Shown piece by piece: positions 1 through 6,460 of a DNA stretch of 64,000 nucleotides. The first letter of the stretch is position 1, and every line of letters starts with the position of its first letter. Source of the stretch: Desulfomonilaceae bacterium (GTDB lineage Bacteria; Desulfobacterota; Desulfomonilia; Desulfomonilales; Desulfomonilaceae); contig JBAZSD010000019.1 in assembly GCA_041662605.1 (NCBI GenBank), positions 17,747 to 81,746 of the forward strand. Direction: 5' to 3'. Under the pieces are notes generated by a model. The model was not told the DNA's origin. It worked only from the letters and a program-made list of their open reading frames with translations, and did not search any database. Position numbers and translations under genes: made by a program.

Positions 1-123
1 CGATTAGACTGTCTGGAACTAGGCCAAATAATTGAAGCCAAACTCAAGGGTTTCGATAAGCCTGTTTGTCTCCGCAAAGTGAAAGGCGTAAAAAAAGATT
101 GCAATACCTCGTCATGGGCCTAG
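1..123 (+). CDS. 3' end of an unidentified gene, truncated by window start
   Basis: Frame 1 is open from the first base for 40 codons and ends with TAG at 121-123. The residues read like ordinary soluble protein (ELGQIIEAKLKGFDKPV, then a Lys-rich tail). I do not recognise the family. It lies outside the direct-repeat-bounded segment that starts at 327, so it is probably the original downstream neighbour of the acyl-CoA dehydrogenase gene. The short length makes a chance open frame possible. Confidence 0.35.
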   Translation, partial: RLDCLELGQIIEAKLKGFDKPVCLRKVKGVKKDCNTSSWA

Positions 124-233
124 TGTTCGGTTCCGCCCCACTTGCTCAAGACGCCTGATCCATTGCCCTAGCAGGCTCACCAACCTGTAGAAACGACAGA
201 TACTATCTGCAGCAGTAATGTTTAGCGCTTTCG

Positions 234-266
234 CGTATGTGGGGCGCCAAAGGCGCCACACATACG
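234..266. repeat. Strong GC-rich stem-loop
   Basis: The segment is an inverted repeat with 15-base arms (CGTATGTGGGGCGCC against GGCGCCACACATACG), a three-base AAA loop and one mismatch. It has no following T-tract, so it is not a canonical terminator. It could be a REP-like element or an end of the decayed region. It starts about 110 bases after the truncated gene's stop codon. Confidence 0.5.
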
Positions 267-326
267 AGGCGGACCCAATCAGACTACAACCAGAAAATGA
301 TACATTCGAGAGGGACTATGCGGAAC

Positions 327-458
327 ACCTCTACTCGTAGATTTTCTCATCAGCGGCTTCGGCAGCCTCCGAATCTGCTTCGTAGTCCCTGATTTCCTGC
401 TTGGTTTTGAGCAATTCCTTGTAATATTCATTGGCGACAATAACAGACATGACTTCAT
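327..458 (-). repeat. Direct repeat copy A: duplicated 3' end of the acyl-CoA dehydrogenase gene
   Basis: This 132-bp segment matches 2995-3126 with only three differences (positions 340, 375 and 399 by my reading). Read on the minus strand it encodes the last 42 or so residues of the acyl-CoA dehydrogenase, ending in the same KIYE and stop. Two differences are synonymous and one changes Glu to Gln, so the coding frame has been preserved. It has no start, because the gene body is absent upstream (459 onward is unrelated). The two copies are in direct orientation and bound about 2.5 kb of low-GC decayed sequence, as left by integration into, or recombination at, a gene 3' end. Confidence 0.85.
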
Positions 459-554
459 ACAATATACCCAGCTAACGCTGCTCCAATAAATACCCCCAAA
501 ATAGGCTGCCCGCTTCCAATACATGTCAATTTCGAATTTCCTAATATCGAGGGC

Positions 555-1308
555 ATGACGGCGAGCCTTGTTGAAAAGTATCTAAATCCTCTCGCGCTCA
601 ACCCAAAGCCGATATCCAAAGAGGGTATTTATCAAAGAATTCTTGAATCCGCACAAAACGCCAATATGAAATCCGGTGTTATTGGGCGGGCAATCGGGGG
701 TGTAGAGAGATTGTCCGTTGTATTGGAGGGGTTTAACTCATAAGCCGTTATAGATAAATATGGGTGCGATTGGGAATCTATTCTTAACGACATTGTAGAA
801 AGGCTTGAGCCGAGGGGTAAAATAACACCCCCGCAGCATTTGGCCGCACTATTGCCAAACAATACTTTCCGCCGCGAACTTCATTGAGCAGTTTTTTTCG
901 GCTTCGGACTTCTTTGATTGGGTTGATTTTTTTGACCGAGACGATAGAGCACGTGCAAGCCTCCCCATGCTTCTTAGTCGGGAAATTGAAGGTTTTGGTT
1001 TTGCTTTGTCATGTGATTTTCTGAAAGAAATGGGTTACATCAATTTTCCAAAGCCCGATGTTCATCTTCGTGATATTTTCACAGCCCTCGGTCTTTGTCA
1101 TGATAAACCAGATGATTATCAATTGTTCAAAGCGGTTATTCGCGTCGCTATCCACACAGGGGTCAGTGCGTACAATACAGATTAGGTGTTCTGGCTGATA
1201 GGCGGCGGTTATTTCTACGGCGATATTCATATAGGTAAGCAAGGGCGGGTAGGAAGTCGCAAAATGGAATTTATCGAGCATGCAAAGCCCTTACTCGAAA
1301 ACGCATAA
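555..1308 (+). pseudogene. Broken gene of about 250 codons, unknown family (frameshift plus two stops)
   Basis: A single protein can be followed through three interruptions. An open frame from ATG 555 meets TAA at 741-743 and continues in the same frame (AVIDKYGCDWESILNDIVERL) until about 880. There the reading must shift to the frame of position 967 (FIEQFFSASDFFDWVDFFD and onward). A TAG at 1183-1185 interrupts again, and the frame then runs on (VFWLIGGGYFYGDIHIGK) to TAA at 1306-1308. The central part contains a helical segment ending FPKPDVHLRDIF, which recalls helix-hairpin-helix DNA glycosylase-like proteins, but I cannot name the family. The frame is clearly nonfunctional as it stands. 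The stop codon overlaps a GCATAAC heptamer that also occurs in the attC site at 1818-1878. Confidence 0.65.
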
Positions 1309-1817
1309 CGCCCGTGTTTTTCGGTAAGAAAACAACTCTATCCTGAAAACATTAGACAAAATGGTTTATTTTGTTCAAAGTATGAAAAGTATTTTCAATC
1401 ACTGAAGCGGTTTAGGGGTTCCCCAGCCTACCTCCTTTCAATTTTATATTATGCTCTGGACGGTCAGGACAATGAATTTACCATTTCTGATTGAGGCATA
1501 ACATATCGACTTTTATAATGTTTTTAGATTTATATTGAGGACGCATCTCGTTTGGACAGGCTTGTCCAAAAATTATTAACACCATTTCATCATAGTCATC
1601 ACATAAAATCCGTCGAGATTTACAGCGTGCGAGTCCCAGTATATGAGACATGGGGTAAATCCGCATACGGTATCTTATAGCCCCCACCCCCATATCCATC
1701 TTCTACATCGTCCAACCCGATTCCTATAACCTGCCCGGCCAGCCACCGCTTTTTGCTTACTGTAGGTATTTTTAATATTTCCGGACCGCCCAATATTCTA
1801 GATTAGGATTACATATT
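1309..1817. other. AT-rich intergenic stretch without recognisable gene
   Basis: No supported coding frame was found. A 73-codon minus frame at 1478-1699 is the longest and looks like chance. The only structure seen is the palindrome at 1551-1570. The base composition is lower in GC than the core genes to the right, which matches an acquired, decaying segment. Confidence 0.5.
1551..1570. repeat. Perfect 8-bp-arm inverted repeat
   Basis: TTTGGACA and TGTCCAAA flank a four-base GGCT centre. It is the size of a dimeric repressor operator, but no nearby gene is intact. It may be a remnant of a control site in the decayed region. Confidence 0.4.
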
Positions 1818-1878
1818 GTCGAACGCTGCAAATCAGCGGCGAGCGGTAGCGAGTCCTCCTGAATTTGCATTGTTATGC
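1818..1878 (-). mobile_element. Integron attC recombination site (61 bp)
   Basis: On the minus strand the site begins GCATAAC and ends GTTCGAC. Inside these are two arms, TGCAAATTCAG and CTGATTTGCA. They pair as TGCAAAT then CAG, with one extra T on one side only, and AAC pairs with GTT after a two-base unpaired spacer. This R-spacer-L-extrahelical-base order is the folded attC architecture. The core-site triplets AAC and GTT are right, but the heptamers deviate from RYYYAAC and GTTRRRY at one position each. The site lies at the 3' end of the 1833-2402 gene, where an attC belongs. Confidence 0.75.
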
Positions 1879-2448
1879 ATTTTTACGGAAAGAAACAACT
1901 TTATTTCTCCCGCACAAATTCCATTAACGTGCATATGGCATTTGCCAATTTCGGGGATGAACATATGCGCTATTCCAAGCGCATCAAGCCAGCATTTAAT
2001 TCTGTAAAGAACACCACATTCATACTGTTCAATAACGCCTAACCTTTTAATACCAGAGTATGCAAAGCATTTGTTTTGATTAAACTCCCATGCCATTTTG
2101 TTTTTCTCTGGATAAGTAAATTGTACATTCATAAAATCAGGAATCATTAAGTTAGCTGCTTCTTCAAAAAAACCTTTAAATTCATCAAAATCTTCAATAG
2201 GCGTAATGCAATCCAACGCTTTTTTCACTCTTGCAATTTCGATTGAAGAAAGCGACTTTATCGCTGATTTGTTGAGCTTGTTTGTCGTATCAATTCCAAA
2301 TTGTTGCAGACAATGAAAAAACCACATGCCATCGTGAGTCATCCAACATTTGTTTAGAAGATCCACAGTTTCTTTCTGCTGAATATTTTTTGCTTCTCGC
2401 AAAGCAACCTCCTGTTGAACGGAGTAAAGGATTTTTATTTATGCATAA
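1824..2448 (-). mobile_element. Single integron gene cassette (about 625 bp)
   Basis: The cassette runs on the minus strand from the G/TTATGC crossover at 2449/2448 to the crossover in the attC at 1824. Its first bases (TTATGC) are the exact complement of the GCATAAC heptamer of its own attC, as required for a cassette that was once circular. It carries one gene (1833-2402) in the normal orientation, with its attC downstream. No integrase gene (intI) is present, so it is an orphan cassette, either a CALIN-like remnant or one inserted by a distant integrase. Confidence 0.65.
1833..2402 (-). CDS. Cassette-borne protein, DUF6125-like
   Basis: The gene encodes 189 residues and starts at TTG 2402, with a perfect AGGAGG at 2408-2413 five bases upstream. 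The N-terminal part (LLNKCWMTHDGMWFFHCLQQ) is an aromatic-rich helix-rich segment that I associate with DUF6125. The second half has several cysteines (FAYSGIKRLGVIEQYECG, IKCWLDALG, CHMHVNGIC), which suggests metal or cofactor binding and some resemblance to L-2-amino-thiazoline-4-carboxylate hydrolase-like proteins. No signal peptide or membrane segment is visible. The last codons run into the attC site, so the natural C-terminus (MHNNANSGGLATARR) is partly attC-encoded, which is common for cassette genes. The function is not known. The frame is intact, unlike its neighbours. Confidence 0.7.
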   Translation of the reverse strand: MREAKNIQQKETVDLLNKCWMTHDGMWFFHCLQQFGIDTTNKLNKSAIKSLSSIEIARVKKALDCITPIEDFDEFKGFFEEAANLMIPDFMNVQFTYPEKNKMAWEFNQNKCFAYSGIKRLGVIEQYECGVLYRIKCWLDALGIAHMFIPEIGKCHMHVNGICAGEIKLFLSVKMHNNANSGGLATARR

Positions 2449-2463
2449 CAATGAGTTAAGCAG
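2443..2463 (-). mobile_element. Right half of a second attC site at the cassette start
   Basis: The minus strand reads CTGCTTAACTCATTGTTATGC. This resembles the L'-R' half of common attC sites (a GCTTAACTCA-type arm followed by GTT plus four bases). The matching left half is missing: the sequence beyond 2463 is the truncated cynS remnant. It therefore looks like a deleted attC of a previous cassette, or an attI-like target. Confidence 0.55.
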
Positions 2464-2473
2464 TTTCTGTATA

Positions 2474-2676
2474 TCATCTATTTTGAAAAGTTATATCTGT
2501 AAGTCCTAAAACAGAGGCCACCTTTGCAGCCTGATCAGGACTCATGCTGTTTTGCCCTAATAAGACTGAGGCTACCCACACCGTATGGCCACCGACTATT
2601 GAAGCGATAGCTTCCCATGTAAGCAGTTTTTCCCTTTTTGTTTTTAAATAGCATCTGTTGCTTCTTTTCGAGTCAT
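2474..2676 (-). pseudogene. cynS: Cyanate hydratase (cynS) remnant: frameshifted and truncated
   Basis: A good ribosome site (GGGAGGAG) precedes ATG 2674-2676, and the protein begins MTRKEATDAI. Loss of one T from an expected ATTTTA then creates an immediate stop. In the shifted frame the reading continues KREKLLTWEAIASIVGGH, VWVASVLLGQNSMSPDQAA and KVASVLGL, which is the N-terminal DNA-binding-like helical domain of CynS. Homology ends after about 60 residues, close to the half attC site. The C-terminal catalytic domain (full CynS is about 150 residues) is absent, so the product cannot be active. This was read directly from both frames. Confidence 0.8.
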
Positions 2677-2994
2677 ATCGCTCCTCCCTATAATCAGTAA
2701 ATGTGTTACATCAACAATGTGAGCTTCGCTTATTAAGGCACAGGCGTTTAGGGTATCAAGAGAAGACTCTGGCAAAAATTGGCTTGAGGCAAATTCTTTG
2801 ACTGGATTTGAACTGAGTCCCATTCTTAAAAGACCTCTCTTCAAGTTTTTCCTCGCTAATCTTTCGTAGCTATGAGAATTTGCCTCCCGCCAGCGATGGT
2901 AAGTTCCTGAAACTATTTTCTTAAATGGTTCAAGCGCTAGATTCTTCAATGTCTATTACATTCCAACAACATTTCTAATTGGTTTTTGTAAGAG
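2677..2994. other. Region upstream of the cynS remnant, no assigned gene
   Basis: A minus-strand frame is open from 2949 down into the cynS start (about 90 codons before MTRKEA), but its translation matches nothing I know. It is probably the former cynS promoter and leader, or an eroded gene end. The stretch ends at the direct repeat at 2995. Confidence 0.4.
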
Positions 2995-3126
2995 ACCTCT
3001 ACTCGTAAATTTTCTCATCAGCGGCTTCGGCAGCCTCCGAATCCGCTTCGTAGTCCCTGATTTCCTCCTTGGTTTTGAGCAATTCCTTGTAATATTCATT
3101 GGCGACAATAACAGACATGACTTCAT
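2995..3126 (-). repeat. Direct repeat copy B, within the intact acyl-CoA dehydrogenase gene
   Basis: This is the partner of the 327-458 repeat, 132 bp and 129 identical. It covers the last 42 or so codons of the acyl-CoA dehydrogenase gene plus four bases past the stop. Recombination between the two copies would delete 2,668 bp and leave the gene intact. Confidence 0.85.
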
Positions 3127-4237
3127 TCGTGCCGGTCCATATTGAAGCCAGCCTAAGATCACGGAATGTCCGTTCAATCGGATAAACATTAGTGTACCCG
3201 ATTCCTCCGACGACCTGCATCGCGATATGAGAGACCTTCTGGCAGGATTCGGTCACAAATTTCTTGGTCTCTGAAACCATCTTCCGGATCAGGTTAGGTT
3301 TTTCTCCGGCATCCACAGCCTTGCAGGTTGTAAAAACAAGCGACCTGCATACATCCAGCAACATTGACGCTTCAGCGATCTGAAAACTGACACCCTGGAA
3401 CTCATTTATCGTCTTTCCAAAAGCCTTTCTTCTGGTAGAATACCTAGTGGCTATTTCCAGGGCGGGCCTGGCTGCCCCTATTGTCATGGCGGCGGTCCCC
3501 AGCCTTTCAGGAACCATCATTGTGTTAAAAACCGCATATGCGCCGTTTATTTTTCCAACTACGTTGTCTTTTGGAACCTTGACATCTCTAAAGACAATGC
3601 GTCCTGCGCCACCACCTCTGCAGCCCATTAGGTCATAAAGATATTTCACATCAACCCCTGGGCCTCTGTCAACAACTAGACAGGTTAGGGCTTTATGAGG
3701 CTCAGCATTCGGATCCGTCTTCGCGTAAACTAAAAAATAATCTGCGCCTTCAGCGCCCACGATGAACCTTTTTTGCCCGTTTAACAGGAAATAGTCTCCT
3801 TTGTCTTCAGCTACTGAGGTCGTTCCAAAGAAATCCGAACCCCCTCGAGGCTCAGTGAGGCATTCGGCGGCAAAAATCTCGCCCCGCATCAACGGCTTGA
3901 CATATTTCTCTTTTAGCCTGTCGGAACCGTGCAAAACTATTGCGTCACACACAAGTTCTGCGCCGACTCCAAAGACGCACGCAAAGATGTATCCGAGAGT
4001 CCCAATTTCTTCCATGACCGTCGCAGTAGAGACCCAGTCCATGTCACGGCCACCCCACTGCGACGGATACCGGCACCCAAAGAGATTTCGTTTTCCTGCT
4101 TCTTTCAGAAATTCCTTTGGGAATTTAATCTTGTCGGCGTCCATATCCAATATCATCTGCCGAGGAACCCATTTCACAAGGTCTCGCGCTTCGTCGCGTA
4201 TTTTCTTCTGTTTCTCATTCAACAAGAACTCGAACAT
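2999..4237 (-). CDS. Acyl-CoA dehydrogenase
   Basis: This 412-residue flavoprotein is expected to oxidise an acyl-CoA to the 2-enoyl-CoA and pass electrons to ETF in the cytoplasm. It has the usual N-terminal helical domain, a middle beta domain (AAECLTEPRGGSDF, and FLLNGQKRFIVGAEGADYF) and a C-terminal helical domain (RKAFGKTINEFQGVSFQIAE, VVGGIGYTNVYPIERTFRD). The usual catalytic Glu in the EGT motif is replaced: the motif reads IWTGTNEV, with Thr368. A Glu at residue 244 (VPERLG) lies where isovaleryl-CoA-type enzymes keep their base. A Glu/Asp-rich tail of about 20 residues follows the fold. It lies 55 bases downstream of the acyl-CoA ligase and is probably in one operon with it and the MerR gene. 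The substrate is not determinable. Confidence 0.93.
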   Translation of the reverse strand: MFEFLLNEKQKKIRDEARDLVKWVPRQMILDMDADKIKFPKEFLKEAGKRNLFGCRYPSQWGGRDMDWVSTATVMEEIGTLGYIFACVFGVGAELVCDAIVLHGSDRLKEKYVKPLMRGEIFAAECLTEPRGGSDFFGTTSVAEDKGDYFLLNGQKRFIVGAEGADYFLVYAKTDPNAEPHKALTCLVVDRGPGVDVKYLYDLMGCRGGGAGRIVFRDVKVPKDNVVGKINGAYAVFNTMMVPERLGTAAMTIGAARPALEIATRYSTRRKAFGKTINEFQGVSFQIAEASMLLDVCRSLVFTTCKAVDAGEKPNLIRKMVSETKKFVTESCQKVSHIAMQVVGGIGYTNVYPIERTFRDLRLASIWTGTNEVMSVIVANEYYKELLKTKEEIRDYEADSEAAEAADEKIYE

Positions 4238-4292
4238 TTTATCGTTTCAACCTTTCTCAGAAAGCAAATATTCTATATTCCAAAAGCTCGAT

Positions 4293-5804
4293 CTATTTGT
4301 GTTCGCCCAGGTCTCTCAGGGTAAATTTCATCACTTTCCCGCTCGCAGTGTGTGGTAGCTCCTCAACTATATTGAATTCTCTGGGAATTTTATATCTCGC
4401 CAGTTTTTCGGACAGGGCTCGTCCGAGGCTTTCTGGATCAATCATCTCGCCTTTTTTGGGAACGATGAAACTCACAACCGTTTCTCCCCAGTCCGGATGA
4501 GGTTTTCCAATGACAGCAGCTTCCATGACCCCTGGAAGTCCGGCGATAGCGTCTTCAACCTCTTTGGAGTATACATTCTCACCGCCAGTCACAATCATGT
4601 CTTTCAACCTGTCAACGATGTACATGTAACCATCTTCATCTACTCGGACCAAGTCTCCAGTTTTGTACCACCGTCCTTCAAACACGGATTTTGTAGCTTC
4701 CGGATTTTTGTAATAACCCTGCATCATGCTATCGGCCTGGAGCCATATTTCTCCAATATCTCCCGCTTGGGCGTCCTTGCCGTCCGTGCGGACAACCTTC
4801 AAATCAGCGCCTGGAAGGGCCCTGTTCCCAATGGAACCGGCCTTGCGGACCTGATCTCTCGGGAAAAGTGTAGTTCCCGTCGGACCTGCTTCAGTCATTC
4901 CATAAACCTGGTAGAAGTTCTCTGATCTGTACGACTGTATGACCATACGAGCAGTATCAGGAGCCATAGGGCCACCGCCATAAATCCAGCAGCGCATTGA
5001 GGACAGGTCAAACTCTTTAAATTGGGGGATCATCTGAATCGGTAGGATGTATGATATTGGCGCTCCGAAATACACTGTGCATTTTTCCTGTTGCGCTGCC
5101 TGTAAGAAATGTAGAGGATGATATTCCCTTATCAGAACGGTTACGCCCCCAACATACTGAATGCCCATAAACCAGTTGTTCAACGGAGATGAGTGCCAGA
5201 TAGGCATAGCCATTAGCATTCGATCCGTCTCATCGAGTTTCATAGCCATCGCCCCAGTGATCCCGGCCATTACAACCCCGCGATGAGTATGCAGGCACCC
5301 TTTGGGCTTACCGGTAGTACCGCTTGTGTACAGTATCTCCGCTATGTCCGAATCTGAAATGGTTACAGGATCGAAAGACGGCGCGTTAGAAAGCAATTCC
5401 TCCAACTGCTCAAATCCCTCCGAAGGGCTATCCATACTGATTTTTCTGATCGAGCCGGGAATTTTTCGAGCCAATTCTGCAAGAGATCCATCAAAAAAGA
5501 ATATCTTTGACTCACTGTGGTTGATTATATAGTCAACTTCCGGGGCTGCGAGTTTGTGGTTGATAGGCGTCACAGCGCCCCCAGCCTTGAGTATTCCATA
5601 AAAAGTGAAAACAAAAGCGGGCGTGTTCTGGCTCATTATGGCCACCTTGTCGCCCTTCTTTATTCCCATGCCCTGGAGGAACGCGGCCACCCGTTCAGCC
5701 TGCTCCTTGGTTTCCAGGAAAGTCCAACTTCTCCCTCCTGCTCTTAGGCAGTCCTGAGACCCAAATTTCTTGGCGTTGATATCCATAATCTGCGTAATGT
5801 TCAT
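4293..5804 (-). CDS. AMP-forming acyl-CoA ligase (fatty/organic acid-CoA synthetase)
   Basis: This 503-residue member of the ANL superfamily activates a carboxylic acid to its acyl-CoA through an acyl-adenylate. The phosphate-binding loop (LYTSGTTGKPKG, about residue 160), the adenine motif (YQVYGMTEAGPTG), the hinge region (YKTGDL, then VDRLKDMIVTGGENVYSKEV) and the C-terminal catalytic lysine motif (HTASGKVMK) are all present. The start at ATG 5804 has an AAGGAAGG site upstream and lies six bases after the MerR stop. With the downstream acyl-CoA dehydrogenase it forms the first two steps of an acid oxidation pathway. The chain length or aromatic nature of the substrate cannot be read from the sequence. 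Confidence 0.93.
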   Translation of the reverse strand: MNITQIMDINAKKFGSQDCLRAGGRSWTFLETKEQAERVAAFLQGMGIKKGDKVAIMSQNTPAFVFTFYGILKAGGAVTPINHKLAAPEVDYIINHSESKIFFFDGSLAELARKIPGSIRKISMDSPSEGFEQLEELLSNAPSFDPVTISDSDIAEILYTSGTTGKPKGCLHTHRGVVMAGITGAMAMKLDETDRMLMAMPIWHSSPLNNWFMGIQYVGGVTVLIREYHPLHFLQAAQQEKCTVYFGAPISYILPIQMIPQFKEFDLSSMRCWIYGGGPMAPDTARMVIQSYRSENFYQVYGMTEAGPTGTTLFPRDQVRKAGSIGNRALPGADLKVVRTDGKDAQAGDIGEIWLQADSMMQGYYKNPEATKSVFEGRWYKTGDLVRVDEDGYMYIVDRLKDMIVTGGENVYSKEVEDAIAGLPGVMEAAVIGKPHPDWGETVVSFIVPKKGEMIDPESLGRALSEKLARYKIPREFNIVEELPHTASGKVMKFTLRDLGEHK

Positions 5805-5810
5805 AAGCGT

Positions 5811-6221
5811 TCACCCTTCCTTTTCGCTGAGTTCTCGTAATCTTTGGACGAGCTTCTTTTTCACGCTGAGGATGTCCTGTTCCAATAACTCAAGATCCTT
5901 GATCCGGCTCCCAATCTCCCGAAGTTTTATCTCCCCATATTTCAGGGACCGTTCAATCTGGGTTATTTCATCTATGTTCGTGTCGGTCATACCAATCATT
6001 TCGGCTATTTCCTCCAGTGAATAGCCGAATCTCTTACCGCGCACAATTAACTTTAATCGCGCTCGATCGCGTTTGTCATAAATGCGTTGGTTGCCACGGG
6101 TTCGTTTTGGGGAAATCAAACCCTTTTCTTCATAGAAACGAATAGATCGCGGGCTAATTTCAAATTCAGAGGCGAGTTCGGAAATGGAATAGGTTGTATT
6201 TTTGCTTTCTGTTTTTTTCAT
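5811..6221 (-). CDS. MerR-family transcriptional regulator of the acyl-CoA operon
   Basis: A winged-helix MerR DNA-binding domain opens the protein (YSISELASEFEISPRSIRFY, followed by EEKGLISP), then RGKRFGYSLEEIAEMIG and a long coiled-coil dimerisation helix. There is no long effector domain or metal-binding cysteine set, as in LiuR-type regulators of acyl-CoA catabolism. I chose ATG 6221 over the GTG at 6242, because the GTG lies against the palindrome at 6244-6259, leaving no room for a ribosome site. The gene is first in an operon with the ligase and dehydrogenase. It probably represses or autoregulates that operon in response to an acyl-CoA (inference from family and position). Confidence 0.85.
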   Translation of the reverse strand: MKKTESKNTTYSISELASEFEISPRSIRFYEEKGLISPKRTRGNQRIYDKRDRARLKLIVRGKRFGYSLEEIAEMIGMTDTNIDEITQIERSLKYGEIKLREIGSRIKDLELLEQDILSVKKKLVQRLRELSEKEG

Positions 6222-6243
6222 GACAATGATTTTTAATATCACC

Positions 6244-6259
6244 TTAACGTCAACGTTAA
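6244..6259. promoter_or_regulatory. Palindromic operator for the MerR regulator
   Basis: TTAACG TCAA CGTTAA has perfect 6-bp arms and lies just upstream of the MerR gene. On the minus strand its centre includes TTGACG, which could be the -35 element. Such palindromes embedded in the promoter are typical of MerR autoregulation, and the sequence resembles the TTTACGTNNACGTAAA type described for LiuR. The assignment to the adjacent gene is inference. Confidence 0.6.
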
Positions 6260-6460
6260 ATATTCTCTAAGAAGGCGCCTACTGTCAACAAATTTCTCTT
6301 TTTATCGCGATCAATGAGGACCATCATTCGTACAAGACTCTAATCCGGTCTTTAATGGAAAATCCGTCTTTCCAAAGTGATGTTTTTAACTTAGAATTGG
6401 GAAGAATCTCGAAAGATGGCGATGCTCGGTTAACGCCCTGTTTAGGATCGCTCAATTCAA

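Noticed and set aside
279..524. 81-codon open frame on the minus strand
   Set aside because: It is a frame-shifted reading of the duplicated acyl-CoA dehydrogenase 3' end, equal to the shadow frame at 2956-3189.
2644..2949. 101-codon minus-strand frame as a gene
   Set aside because: Its end is the cynS start before the frameshift, and the upstream 90 codons have no recognisable homology.
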